Origin: Yoonia sp. SS1-5
GTDB taxonomy: Bacteria; Pseudomonadota; Alphaproteobacteria; Rhodobacterales; Rhodobacteraceae
DNA: 64,000 nucleotides
Direction: 5' to 3'
Assembly (NCBI RefSeq): GCF_038443705.2
Contig: NZ_CP151767.2
Coordinates: 682,001-746,000, forward strand
The position numbers were made by a program, and so were the translations under genes. Of the stretch, positions 26,420 to 35,884 are shown piece by piece. Position 1 is the stretch's first letter, and every line of letters begins with the position of its first letter. The notes beneath the pieces are model-generated. The model saw only the letters and a program-made list of their open reading frames with translations. It ran no database searches and was not told where the DNA came from.

Positions 26420-27910
26420 ATGCTGTCGGTCACCTCATCCGCCCCCTTCCCCGCGCCACCGGCCGCGTTCAACATGGCCGCCCATGTCTTTGCGCAATCC
26501 GACAGGCTGCATGACAAACCAGCGCTGATCCTTGCCGGTCGTGATAGACCCAACGCGACCTTGTCTTTCCGCGAACTGGCACACCAGGTCAGATCGGCGG
26601 CCAGTGGCTTGCTGGAACAGGCAACACCGGGGGATCACGTGTTGCTGCAGCTGGGAAACAGCACACATTTCCCCATCTTCTTTTTGGGCGCGATCGCGGC
26701 GGGATTGGTGCCTGTTGTCGTGTCAGCACAATTGACCGCACCCGAACTGGCACAAGTCCGTCAGACGGTGACTCCAAAACTGACCATCGGCCAGGCCGAG
26801 GCTGACCGGATGAGTACGACGTTCGGCAAGCGTGCAGCGATGAATTTCGCCTTGGGCGATCCGGACAGACCAGCCTATATCGTGTTCACATCCGGGACCT
26901 CAGGCACCCCACGTGCGGTTGTGCACGCGCATCGGGCGATCTGGGCGCGTCAGATGATGTGGCAGGATTGGTACGGGCTGCGCGAAGATGACCGGGTGAT
27001 GCATGCCGGCGCGTTCAACTGGACATATACGCTGGGGACAGGCCTGATGGACCCTTGGTCAATTGGGGCCACGGCACTGATCCCGACCCCGCAAACCGAC
27101 CTGTCGGACTTTCCCGCAATCCTGGCCCAACAAGACGTCACGATTTTCGCAGCAGCACCCGGGGTTTACCGCCGGATACTGCGCGCTGACTTTCCGCGGC
27201 TGCCGCAACTACGCCACGGGCTATCGGCTGGCGAAAAACTCGCCGATGACTACCGGGCTGATTGGGAGGCCAAGACCGGCACCACCATTCACGAGGCATT
27301 TGGCATGTCCGAATGCTCGACCTTTATTTCAGGCAGTCCGGGGCGTCCCGCGCCGCCCGGCACATCGGGCTTTCCGCAACGGGGCCGGCAAATCGCGATC
27401 ATCGCCGATGGCAGCCCCGTTCAACGCGGCACGCCTGGGACGATTGCGGTGCACAGAACTGATCCGGGCCTGATGCTGGGCTATCTGGGGGCACCGGATG
27501 AGACGGCTGCCAAATACCAAGGCGATTGGTTTCTGACCGGCGATATCGGGATCATGGATGATGCGGGCGCCATCACCTATGCGGGTCGGGCCGATGACAT
27601 GATGAATGCAGGCGGCTACCGCGTCAGCCCGATCGAAGTCGAGGCAGCCCTTGTTGCATATCCACCGATCAGCGAGGCTGCAGCCTGCGCTGTGCAGGTC
27701 CGCACAGGCACATTCATTATTGCGGCCTTTTACGTGGCGACAGACGTGATAGATGAAGAGGCGTTGCGCAGCCACATGCACAAACGCTTGGCGGGGTATA
27801 AACAACCCCGGCTCTATATTGGCAAAGACATGCTGCCACGCGGCGCCAACAACAAACTACTCAGGCGCGTCTTGCGCACCCAATGGGAGGCCGAAAATGG
27901 TCAAACTTGA
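26420..27910 (+). CDS. AMP-dependent acyl-CoA synthetase (benzoate/acyl-CoA ligase type)
   Basis: 496 aa, ANL superfamily; activates a carboxylic acid with ATP to acyl-AMP and then acyl-CoA. AMP-binding motif YIVFTSGTSGTPRAVVHAHR near residue 155, GMSECS, then WFLTGDIGIMDDAGAI and the hinge YAGRADDMMNAGGYRVSP. A C-terminal Lys in LPRGANNKLLRR is the catalytic one. The closest feel is the benzoate/aryl-CoA ligase group, but the acid is unknown. It overlaps the DsbA-like gene by 14 nt and is divergent from a cupin regulator. Confidence 0.88.
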   Translation: MLSVTSSAPFPAPPAAFNMAAHVFAQSDRLHDKPALILAGRDRPNATLSFRELAHQVRSAASGLLEQATPGDHVLLQLGNSTHFPIFFLGAIAAGLVPVVVSAQLTAPELAQVRQTVTPKLTIGQAEADRMSTTFGKRAAMNFALGDPDRPAYIVFTSGTSGTPRAVVHAHRAIWARQMMWQDWYGLREDDRVMHAGAFNWTYTLGTGLMDPWSIGATALIPTPQTDLSDFPAILAQQDVTIFAAAPGVYRRILRADFPRLPQLRHGLSAGEKLADDYRADWEAKTGTTIHEAFGMSECSTFISGSPGRPAPPGTSGFPQRGRQIAIIADGSPVQRGTPGTIAVHRTDPGLMLGYLGAPDETAAKYQGDWFLTGDIGIMDDAGAITYAGRADDMMNAGGYRVSPIEVEAALVAYPPISEAAACAVQVRTGTFIIAAFYVATDVIDEEALRSHMHKRLAGYKQPRLYIGKDMLPRGANNKLLRRVLRTQWEAENGQT

Positions 27911-28541
27911 TATCATCTCTGACCCGATCTGCCCCTGGTGCTATATCGGCAAAACAAATCTGGACAAGGCATTGGCAGAGGTGCCGGATCACCCGTTCAC
28001 AATCGAATGGCACCCGTTTCAGCTGAACCCGGATATGCCCGCAGGCGGGATGGACCGCAAAGCTTATCTGGAAGGCAAGTTCGGGGGCAAGGAAGGCGCT
28101 ATCAAAGCCTATGCACCCGTTGTGGAACACGCCGAAAAGACCGGGGCGCATATCAATTTCGACGCGATGAAGGTCACACCCAATACGATTGACGCGCACC
28201 GGCTGATCCATTGGGCGGGCATCGAACAACGCCAGTCCTTTGTGGTTGATCTGCTGTTCAAGGCCTATTTCGTAGACGGGCGCGACATTGGCGATCACGA
28301 GGTGCTGGCTGACATCGCCGACACCGCCGAAATGGATGCGGCCATGGTGACAAAACTGCTCGCCTCTGACGCAGATATCGACGACATCCGGGCGCGGGAC
28401 AAACACGGCCGCGAAATGGGCGTGAATTCCGTCCCCACCTTCATCGTGGCACAACAACATGCCGTCCCCGGTGCGCAACCGCCTGAAATGTGGGCAAAGG
28501 TCATCAAAGACATCATGGACCAGTTAGAAGCCGCTGAATGA
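27897..28541 (+). CDS. DsbA-family thioredoxin-fold oxidoreductase (FrnE-like)
   Basis: 214 aa from the ATG at 27897, which lies inside the 3' end of the ligase gene. Active-site CPWC (DPICPWCYIG) at residues 12-15, cis-Pro region GVNSVPTFIV. No signal peptide, so a cytoplasmic FrnE/2-hydroxychromene-2-carboxylate isomerase-like protein rather than periplasmic DsbA. Acts as disulfide isomerase/reductase or in aromatic metabolism; the ligase next to it makes the second idea possible. Confidence 0.9.
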   Translation: MVKLDIISDPICPWCYIGKTNLDKALAEVPDHPFTIEWHPFQLNPDMPAGGMDRKAYLEGKFGGKEGAIKAYAPVVEHAEKTGAHINFDAMKVTPNTIDAHRLIHWAGIEQRQSFVVDLLFKAYFVDGRDIGDHEVLADIADTAEMDAAMVTKLLASDADIDDIRARDKHGREMGVNSVPTFIVAQQHAVPGAQPPEMWAKVIKDIMDQLEAAE

Positions 28542-28735
28542 TCACGGCGCGCCTGCCATCAGGCTATGTGTCTGGGTGCGCCTCCGGGCAGGCCGGATGG
28601 TTGATGACTGCGGTGCCGTTATGCCCGCAAAAGCGGCGCGGCCCAGCTATTGAGCTTTTTGACGCTGTCGTCCTGCATTCAGCTTTCGCACTTGCGACAT
28701 GGGGTGTGGCCGCCATGCTTTGGCTGCGCCGATGA
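28538..28735 (+). CDS. Putative 65-aa membrane protein
   Basis: Starts with an ATGA overlap on the dsbA stop and ends with an ATGA overlap on the MFS start, as real genes in coupled operons do. The C-terminal 25 residues form one transmembrane helix (FDAVVLHSAFALATWGVAAM) with RR at the end; the N-terminal part has two Cys (GCASG, PLCPQ). No relative recognised. It could also be just a spacer that happens to be open. Confidence 0.4.
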   Translation: MITARLPSGYVSGCASGQAGWLMTAVPLCPQKRRGPAIELFDAVVLHSAFALATWGVAAMLWLRR

Positions 28736-29928
28736 AGCGCCTGCACCAAACCGAGTTCATCGCGCTGATGGCCATGGTTGCGGCCACCGTGGCGTTTTCG
28801 ATTGATGCGATGCTGCCCGCCCTGCCGGAAATTGGCGCCGCGCTGGCGCCGGACAACCTGAACAATGCGCAACTGATCATCACAAGCTTTGTGCTTGGGA
28901 TGGGTCTGGGCACATTGTTCACCGGCCCGCTGTCAGATGCATTCGGGCGCAAGCCGGTGATGGTCGGTGGCGCGATCCTTTATTCGATTGCCGCCGCCGC
29001 CGCCTGGGCCGCGCAATCGCTAGAGGTGATGCTGATCGCCCGCGTCGTGCAGGGTTTCGGGGCCGCAGGTCCGCGCGTTGTCGCGATGGCCCTGATCCGC
29101 GACCTTTACACAGGGTCCAACATGGCCCGGATCCTGTCACTGGTCATGGTGGTCTTTTCCGTAGTCCCCGCGTTGGCACCAACATTGGGGCATTACATCA
29201 TTATGGGCTTTGGCTGGCGGGCGATCTTTGCCGCCTTCATCGCGTTTTCGCTGATATCAACGGTGTGGCTGATGTTAAGACAGCCCGAGACATTGCAGCC
29301 CGCAGACCGCCGCCCGCTCAGTTTCCGCGCGCTGATGTCAGCCGTCGGGGAAATGTTCGCCCATAGAACGGCGCGCCTGTCGATCTTTGTCCAGACACTG
29401 ACCTTCGGGATGCTGTTCACGATCCTGTCCACGACGCAGCAGGTGTTTGATATCACCTTTGGCCAGGGCGATCATTTTCACCTGTGGTTCGGCTTTATCG
29501 CGGTCGTTGCGGCCTCATCAGGTTTTCTGAATGCGCGGATCGTGGTGCGGCTGGGGATGCGGGCCATCATCAAGGGGATGTATATCGCCCAGATTTTTCT
29601 GACCTTGGGGCTGATCGCGATCACGCTGATTGGCGCGCCCTATTGGCTTGCCTTTAGCGCCTATGTGATCTGGGTGATCGGGAACTTCTTTCAGGCCGGG
29701 ATGACCATCGGCAACCTTAACGCGCTCGCGATGGAGGAAATGGGCCATATCGCAGGGCTTGCGGCCTCGGTCATTGCGGCGGTCGCAACGGTCGGTGCGG
29801 TCATCATTGCCGCCCCGCTGGCATTGATGTTCGACGGCACACCGCTGCCGATGGCCGTAGGCGCGCTATGCTGCGCCAGCCTTGCGCTGTGGCTGACCAA
29901 CATGATCAAACGCCCGGGCGAGACCTAG
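28732..29928 (+). CDS. MFS multidrug efflux transporter, Bcr/CflA type
   Basis: 398 aa from the ATG at 28732, twelve predicted helices. MFS motif A between helices 2 and 3 is seen as GPLSDAFGRKPVM, and motif C-like GFGAAGPRVVAMALIRDLY matches the Bcr/CflA subfamily. It exports drugs or metabolites by proton antiport in the inner membrane. Last gene of the ligase-DsbA-small protein-MFS operon; convergent with mfd, 9 nt apart. Confidence 0.9.
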   Translation: MKRLHQTEFIALMAMVAATVAFSIDAMLPALPEIGAALAPDNLNNAQLIITSFVLGMGLGTLFTGPLSDAFGRKPVMVGGAILYSIAAAAAWAAQSLEVMLIARVVQGFGAAGPRVVAMALIRDLYTGSNMARILSLVMVVFSVVPALAPTLGHYIIMGFGWRAIFAAFIAFSLISTVWLMLRQPETLQPADRRPLSFRALMSAVGEMFAHRTARLSIFVQTLTFGMLFTILSTTQQVFDITFGQGDHFHLWFGFIAVVAASSGFLNARIVVRLGMRAIIKGMYIAQIFLTLGLIAITLIGAPYWLAFSAYVIWVIGNFFQAGMTIGNLNALAMEEMGHIAGLAASVIAAVATVGAVIIAAPLALMFDGTPLPMAVGALCCASLALWLTNMIKRPGET

Positions 29929-29937
29929 GGCCTGAAC

Positions 29938-32900
29938 CTAGGCTTTTGCTTGTTTCTTTTTGTCGGCAAGCTTTTGCGCCAGATCGCGGGCGATGTTGAA
30001 AGCGCCCTGGATCTTGTCGCGTTCCTTGGCCCAATCGCGGCGCACGATGATCTTGTTATCCTTGACCTTGGCCATCCCGTTTTGGTCATGCACGAATGCG
30101 ACCAACCCCTCGGGGGAGGCGAATTTGTCGTTGTGGAACATGATCGTGGCCCCTTTGGGTCCCGCATCCAGCTTGGCAATCCCGGCCCGTTTGCACATCG
30201 CCTTGATGCGCACGACCAACATCAACGTATTGACCTCTTTGGGCAATTTGCCAAACCGATCAATCAATTCAGCCGCAAAGCCTTCCAGTTCGACCTTCGT
30301 CGTCAGCTCTGACAGGCGGCGGTACAGCCCAAGGCGGACATCCAGATCAGGCACGTAGTCTTCCGGGATCAGAACCGGCACACCCAGGTTGATCTGCGGC
30401 GCCCATTGACCGTCGTCGATAATGCCCTCGGCCGCACCGGATTTGATGGCTGATATCTGTTCTTCCAGCATCTGCTGATAAAGTTCGTAACCAACCTCGC
30501 GCATCTGCCCGGACTGTTCTTCGCCCAGCAGGTTACCTGCTCCGCGAATATCCAGATCCTGCGACGCCAGCGTGAACCCGGCCCCCAGCGTGTCAATGGA
30601 CCCCAGCACACGCAGCCGTTTCTGGGCCGTATCCGTCAGTTTCTGGCGCGGTTTCGTCGTCAGATAGGCATAGGCACGGGTCTTGGATCGACCCACCCTG
30701 CCCCTGATCTGATAGAGCTGTGACAGGCCAAACATATCAGCCCGCCAGACAATCATCGTGTTCGCGGTCGGAATATCGAGGCCCGATTCAACAATCGTCG
30801 TGGCCAGCAGCACATCATATTTACCGTCGTAAAACGCGTTCATGCGGTCATCCAGCTCGCCCGCCGCCATCTGCCCGGTGGCCGAGATATACGTCACCTC
30901 GGGCACTTCACGTTTCAGGAAATTCTCCATTTCCGCCATGTCGGAAATCCGCGGAACAACAAGGAAGGATTGCCCGCCGCGATAATGTTCGCGCAACAGC
31001 GCCTCGCGGATGGTGATTGTGTCGAACTCGCTGACATAAGTGCGGATCGCCAACCGGTCGATGGGCGGGGTGCCGATGATCGACAGATCACGCACGCCCG
31101 ACAATGACAGCTGCAGCGTCCGTGGAATCGGGGTTGCCGTCAGGGTCAGCACATGCACATCGGTGCGCAACTGCTTTAGCCGCTCCTTATGCTGCACCCC
31201 GAATTTTTGTTCCTCATCAATGACGAGCAGGCCAAGGTTCTTGAACCTGATCCCCTTCGCCAAAAGCGCATGGGTTCCCACCACGATGTCGACCGTGCCC
31301 TTGGTGATGCCATCACGGGTCTTGGCGGCATCGCCTGCACTGACAAACCGGGACAAGGGTGCCACATTCACGGGAAAGCCCCGGAACCGTTCGGCAAAGT
31401 TCTGATAATGCTGGCGGGCCAGCAACGTTGTGGGCGCGATAATGGCAACCTGCACACCTGACAAGGCCGCAACAAAAGCCGCCCTGATGGCCACTTCTGT
31501 TTTGCCAAAGCCCACATCGCCGCAAATCAACCGATCCATCGGCTTGCCGGCGGCGATGTCGTCCAGCACATCCTCAATCGCGGCCAGCTGATCGTCGGTT
31601 TCCACATAGGGAAAGCGGGCCAGAAACTGATCCCACAAGCCGTCAGGCGGGTCCAGCGCCGGGGCCGTGCGCAACTCACGCTCTGCTGCGACGCGGATCA
31701 ACCGTTCGGCAATCTGCCTGATCCGTTCTTTCAGCTTGGCCTTCTTGGCCTGCCAGGCGCCGCCACCGAGCTTGTCCAGCAAACCCGTCTCATGCCCATA
31801 TTTCGAAAGCAGTTCGATATTCTCGACCGGCAGATACAGTTTGGAGCTTTCGGCATATTCCAGCAGCAGGCATTCATGCGCCGCCCCAAGGGCTGTCACA
31901 ACTTCCATGCCCTGAAAGCGGCCAACCCCGTGATCCACATGCACCACAAGATCGCCCGGTGACAGGCTGTTCGCCTCGGACAGAAAGTTCTCTGCCCGGC
32001 GTTTGCGCTTGGTCTGGCGGATCAGGCGGTCGCCTAGCACATCCTGTTCCGAAATGACGGTCAGACCCGGCGCCTCGAACCCGTGATCCAGCGGCCAGAC
32101 CGCCAGATGCACCCCGCGTTTATCCACGCGGCTGAAATCCTTCACCCGAATGGCTTCGCTGATACCCTCATCCGCAATCAACCCTTCAAGACGCTCGCGC
32201 GCCCCTTCGGAATAAGACGCAATGACTACGGGGCCAGCGTCTAGCCTGACCTTCACATGATCTGACAGTGATTTGAAAAGGCTTATGTTTTCCTGTTGTC
32301 GTTCAGGTGCAAAGTTCCGGCCGATCCGCCCGCCTGCATCAATGACACCGGGGCCTGTTGCCTGTTTCAGGGGCGAGAATTGCAGCACGCGGTGACCCGC
32401 GACAGCGCCCGTCCAGGCGTCGTCGTCAAGATACAGCAATGCGGGCGGCGCTGGCTTATAGACGCTGTCCATCCGCCCCTTCTGCGACAGGGCGTGCATG
32501 CGGGTTCCGTATTGATCGGCGATACTGTCCCAGCGGGACACCCGCGCTGACGCGGTCTGATCATCCAATGTGACGGTCACATCGGGCAGGTAATCAAACA
32601 GTGTTTCCAGATTTTCCTCGAAAAATCCCAGCCAATGTTCGACACCGGCATGTTTGCGGCCCGCGCTTATCGCCTCGTAAAGCGGATCATCCGTGCCAGC
32701 GGCCCCAAACTCGATCCGGTAGTTCTGCCGAAACCGGGTGATGGCGGCCTCATCCAGAATGACCTCGGATACAGGGGCCAGTTCCACATCCGTCAGTTTT
32801 TCGGTGGTCCGCTGGGTCGCCGGATCAAACCGGCGGGCGCCATCCAGCACATCGCCAAACAGATCAAGGCGGACAGGTCCCGATTGGCCAGGCGGAAAGA

Positions 32901-33387
32901 TATCAATGATCCCGCCGCGCACCGCGTAATCGCCGGGTTCCATCACAGTGGGGCTTTGCGTGAACCCCATCCGCACCAGAAACGCGCGCAATGCGGCCTC
33001 ATCCAGCCGGCTGCCGACGCTGGCCTTGAATGCAGCCTCGCGCAGCACCGCGCGTGGCGGCACACGTTGCGTGGCCGCCGCCAGCGAGGTGAGCAGAACA
33101 AACCGCGCGGGCATATCGTGGACAAGCGCGGCCAGTGTCGCCATGCGCGTGGCCGAGATATCGGCATTGGGCGACACCCGGTCATATGGCAGGCAATCCC
33201 AGGCCGGAAACACAAAGACAGGCATATCCGGGGCAAAGAACGCCAATGCGGCTTGCATCGCGGCCAGACGCTTGTCATCGCGGGCCACATGCAGGACCGG
33301 TCCGGATTTTGCGACCTCGTCAAGGATCAGTCGCGCGTCGAAACCTTCCGGCGCGCCGCAGACCGTAATGTGTTTGGGATCAGACAT
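29938..33387 (-). CDS. mfd: Transcription-repair coupling factor
   Basis: 1149 aa. Displaces stalled RNA polymerase and recruits UvrA. N-terminal UvrB-like part, central RNA polymerase-interaction domain (GDLVVHVDHGVGRFQGME), then RecG-like helicase motifs: Walker A ICGDVGFGKTEVAIRAAF, DEEQ box (VIDEEQKFGV), TATPIPRTL, and a C-terminal TRCF domain. Full-length and uninterrupted. Monocistronic between the MFS gene and a small membrane-protein gene. Confidence 0.98.
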   Translation of the reverse strand: MSDPKHITVCGAPEGFDARLILDEVAKSGPVLHVARDDKRLAAMQAALAFFAPDMPVFVFPAWDCLPYDRVSPNADISATRMATLAALVHDMPARFVLLTSLAAATQRVPPRAVLREAAFKASVGSRLDEAALRAFLVRMGFTQSPTVMEPGDYAVRGGIIDIFPPGQSGPVRLDLFGDVLDGARRFDPATQRTTEKLTDVELAPVSEVILDEAAITRFRQNYRIEFGAAGTDDPLYEAISAGRKHAGVEHWLGFFEENLETLFDYLPDVTVTLDDQTASARVSRWDSIADQYGTRMHALSQKGRMDSVYKPAPPALLYLDDDAWTGAVAGHRVLQFSPLKQATGPGVIDAGGRIGRNFAPERQQENISLFKSLSDHVKVRLDAGPVVIASYSEGARERLEGLIADEGISEAIRVKDFSRVDKRGVHLAVWPLDHGFEAPGLTVISEQDVLGDRLIRQTKRKRRAENFLSEANSLSPGDLVVHVDHGVGRFQGMEVVTALGAAHECLLLEYAESSKLYLPVENIELLSKYGHETGLLDKLGGGAWQAKKAKLKERIRQIAERLIRVAAERELRTAPALDPPDGLWDQFLARFPYVETDDQLAAIEDVLDDIAAGKPMDRLICGDVGFGKTEVAIRAAFVAALSGVQVAIIAPTTLLARQHYQNFAERFRGFPVNVAPLSRFVSAGDAAKTRDGITKGTVDIVVGTHALLAKGIRFKNLGLLVIDEEQKFGVQHKERLKQLRTDVHVLTLTATPIPRTLQLSLSGVRDLSIIGTPPIDRLAIRTYVSEFDTITIREALLREHYRGGQSFLVVPRISDMAEMENFLKREVPEVTYISATGQMAAGELDDRMNAFYDGKYDVLLATTIVESGLDIPTANTMIVWRADMFGLSQLYQIRGRVGRSKTRAYAYLTTKPRQKLTDTAQKRLRVLGSIDTLGAGFTLASQDLDIRGAGNLLGEEQSGQMREVGYELYQQMLEEQISAIKSGAAEGIIDDGQWAPQINLGVPVLIPEDYVPDLDVRLGLYRRLSELTTKVELEGFAAELIDRFGKLPKEVNTLMLVVRIKAMCKRAGIAKLDAGPKGATIMFHNDKFASPEGLVAFVHDQNGMAKVKDNKIIVRRDWAKERDKIQGAFNIARDLAQKLADKKKQAKA

Positions 33388-33449
33388 GCGCGCTCACCTA
33401 CCCTGACCGGGCGGCGTGTCAACCGGCATCGCGCAAATTTGGCGGTGCA

Positions 33450-33986
33450 TCAGAACCAGACGGGGTGCGACAGGTTGTGATACATCCCATACATGGCCGT
33501 CAGAAAGATCGACAACATCGCGATGGACTGGATCCAGAACCGCAGCCGGATCAACGCCCTGACCAGCGCATCGCCGGTCGGCTGATCGGCGGCAAAATCG
33601 CGCGACGCCCGCACACTGATCATCCCGACAATCGTCAGCGGAACCGCCAGAAAAAAGAGGCCCTGCGCAAATTCAAACCCGTAGTAAAAGCCGATCATCG
33701 CAAGCGTGCTGAGGATGAAGGTCGCAAAGCCCATGATCCAGATCCCTGCAATATCATTGATGTCCAGCAACCGCCGGACGTTGATCGCCACCATCATATC
33801 GAGGTCTTGTGCCGTCTGTCCGCCATGACGCCGCGCCCGCAGGATCATGTCGAACGGCACGCCCAATATCCAGTGACTGACCATCGACCATGTCACCGCA
33901 ACCGCAAGCCAGTACCACATGTTGGAAAACGTCCGCAGGTCGATCACTTGAAAAATTGCGTCGTTCCAATCCACTACCGGTCTCAT
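33450..33986 (-). CDS. Small integral membrane protein of the Rhodobacterales 'component of SufBCD complex' type
   Basis: 178 aa with four or five helices (for example WYWLAVAVTWSMVSHWILGV, ILSTLAMIGFYYGFEFAQGL and a C-terminal FWIQSIAMLSIFLTAMYGMY). Proteins with the pattern FSNxWYWxxxAVxWS...SHWxLGVPxDM are common in Roseobacters and are often labelled 'component of SufBCD complex', a name with little proof. No suf genes are nearby. It is divergent from hemB. Confidence 0.7.
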   Translation of the reverse strand: MRPVVDWNDAIFQVIDLRTFSNMWYWLAVAVTWSMVSHWILGVPFDMILRARRHGGQTAQDLDMMVAINVRRLLDINDIAGIWIMGFATFILSTLAMIGFYYGFEFAQGLFFLAVPLTIVGMISVRASRDFAADQPTGDALVRALIRLRFWIQSIAMLSIFLTAMYGMYHNLSHPVWF

Positions 33987-34096
33987 TCATCAGTTGATTT
34001 GCGTCGCGACACTAACGCGGGTCCTGCGGCTTGCCCAGACTTGTGAAGGATGTAATTCCGTGTAACCAAGTTCCCAGCTTGTCCGGAGGCCCGCCA

Positions 34097-35095
34097 ATGA
34101 AACCAACCGTTGCTCCATTTCCGACCACGCGGCTGCGTCGCATGCGCAAAACACCTGCGCTGCGCGCGCTTGCAAGGCAGAACACGCTCAGCGTTGATGA
34201 CCTGATTTGGCCGGTATTCGTGATGGACGGGGTTGATGCCGAAACCCCCGTCGCCTCGATGCCCGGCGTGACCCGCAAGACGGTGGATCGCATTGCAAAA
34301 GCCGCGACAGAGGCCCAAGCCCTTGGCATCAAAGCGATTTGCATCTTTCCCTATACAGGGATGGAGGCCCGGACCGAAGATTGCGCCATGGCCTGGGACC
34401 CCGACAACCTGACCAATCAGGCCATCCGCGCGATCAAGGCCGCAGCACCCGATATTGCGGTGATGACGGATATCGCGCTCGACCCCTATAACATCAACGG
34501 GCATGACGGCTTTGTCGAAAATGGCGAAATCGTCAATGACCGCACCGTCGAGGCGCTGGTGAAAATGGGTCTGGCACAGGCCGATGCGGGCGCCGATATC
34601 CTTGGCCCTTCGGACATGATGGATGGGCGCATCGGGGCCATTCGGGGCGCCCTTGAAAGCGCCGGGCATCAGGACGTCACGATCCTGAGCTATACCGCCA
34701 AATACGCGTCCAGCTTTTATGGCCCGTTTCGCGATGCGGTCGGTGCCTCTTCGGCGCTGACGGGCGACAAGAACACCTATCAGATGGATCCCGGCAATAG
34801 CGACGAGGCGTTGCGCCTGGTCGCCCGCGACCTGTCCGAAGGGGCTGATATGATCATGGTAAAACCGGGTACGCCCTACCTGGATATTTGCAGACGCGTG
34901 AAGGACATGTTCGGCGTCCCGACCTATGCCTATCAGGTCAGCGGTGAATACGCGATGATCCAGGCCGCCGCCCAAAACGGCTGGCTAGACCTTGAAAAGG
35001 TCATGATGGAAAGCCTGCTGGGGTTCAAACGGGCCGGTTGTGACGGCATTCTGACCTATTTTGCACCTGCTGCAGCCAGACTGCTGAATGCCTGA
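34097..35095 (+). CDS. hemB: Delta-aminolevulinic acid dehydratase
   Basis: 332 aa from the ATG at 34097, which has CGGAGG 7 nt upstream; the open frame begins earlier without support. Joins two 5-aminolevulinate molecules to porphobilinogen in haem and chlorophyll synthesis. Schiff-base lysines lie in ILSYTAKYASSFYGPFR and DMIMVKPG. The Cys-rich zinc motif is replaced (SGALALD-like: TDIALDPYNINGHDG), so it is the magnesium-dependent type usual in alphaproteobacteria. Confidence 0.96.
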   Translation: MKPTVAPFPTTRLRRMRKTPALRALARQNTLSVDDLIWPVFVMDGVDAETPVASMPGVTRKTVDRIAKAATEAQALGIKAICIFPYTGMEARTEDCAMAWDPDNLTNQAIRAIKAAAPDIAVMTDIALDPYNINGHDGFVENGEIVNDRTVEALVKMGLAQADAGADILGPSDMMDGRIGAIRGALESAGHQDVTILSYTAKYASSFYGPFRDAVGASSALTGDKNTYQMDPGNSDEALRLVARDLSEGADMIMVKPGTPYLDICRRVKDMFGVPTYAYQVSGEYAMIQAAAQNGWLDLEKVMMESLLGFKRAGCDGILTYFAPAAARLLNA

Positions 35096-35221
35096 CGATG
35101 CCATCTTGAGCGGCCGCCAGATGCGCCCGGCAGCTTCCGCGTGACACGCTAGCATTGATTGCGTATGCTGCGCCCATAAGAGGCACAAAGCCCCACACAG
35201 GCACATAAGGCGGACCTAGAT

Positions 35222-35779
35222 ATGAGCAGTTTGACACGGCGCAACGTTGCGCTTGGTATTTTGGCATCCACATCACTGGCGGCATGCGGCAACGGGATCG
35301 GCAGCAACGGGGCTGCAACGATTGATGCCCGCGTTCAAAGCACGCTGAACTTCATGTATCAGACTTACCCCGGCACCCGTGACCTTGCAGGCCGGGCCGC
35401 AGGCATGCTGGTCATGCCACTGATCACCGAGGCCGGGATCGGCCTTGGCGGCAGTTTCGGACGCGGGGCCTTGCTGGTTCAGGACAGCACCGTCGATTAC
35501 TATTCCGCCGCAAGCGGCAGTGCCGGGTTCCAGATCGGCGCCCAGCAGTTCAGTTCGGTTCTGTTCTTCATGACCCAAGAGGCATTGCTGGAATTCCGCC
35601 GGTCGCCCGGTTGGGCTGCCGGTGCGGATATCGAATACGCCGTCAGCGATCAGGGCGAAAGCCTGCGGGCTGAAACCACCACGTCGCTATCACCTGTGAT
35701 CGCCGTGAACTTTGCCCAAACCGGCTTGCGGATCGGCGCATCGCTGGAGGGGATCAAGTACACCCGCATCATCCCGTAG
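35222..35779 (+). CDS. YSC84-family lipoprotein
   Basis: 185 aa. Lipoprotein signal with RR motif at the front (MSSLTRRNVALGILAS) and lipobox LAAC at residues 18-21. The rest is a YSC84/SYLF-type domain (GRAAGMLVMPLITEAGIGLGG, GALLV, YYSAASGSAGFQIGAQQFSSVLFF), which binds lipids in eukaryotic relatives. Probably anchored in the outer membrane. Single gene downstream of hemB. Confidence 0.85.
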   Translation: MSSLTRRNVALGILASTSLAACGNGIGSNGAATIDARVQSTLNFMYQTYPGTRDLAGRAAGMLVMPLITEAGIGLGGSFGRGALLVQDSTVDYYSAASGSAGFQIGAQQFSSVLFFMTQEALLEFRRSPGWAAGADIEYAVSDQGESLRAETTTSLSPVIAVNFAQTGLRIGASLEGIKYTRIIP

Positions 35780-35845
35780 TGGATGAAAGCCAGCGCATGC
35801 CTGCGACGAAAAATGTCGTTTTCGGATAAGCCACCTGCCCGCTAA

Positions 35846-35868
35846 GCCCGCAGCATCATCCTGCGGGC
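35846..35868 (+). promoter_or_regulatory. GC-rich hairpin in the leader of the dehydrogenase gene
   Basis: Perfect 8-bp stem GCCCGCAG / CTGCGGGC with a 7-nt loop, ending 16 nt before the start codon and just before the GGAG site. No T-run follows. It may modulate translation or end upstream transcripts. Confidence 0.4.
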
Positions 35869-35884
35869 CAACGGGAGAAAGCGC

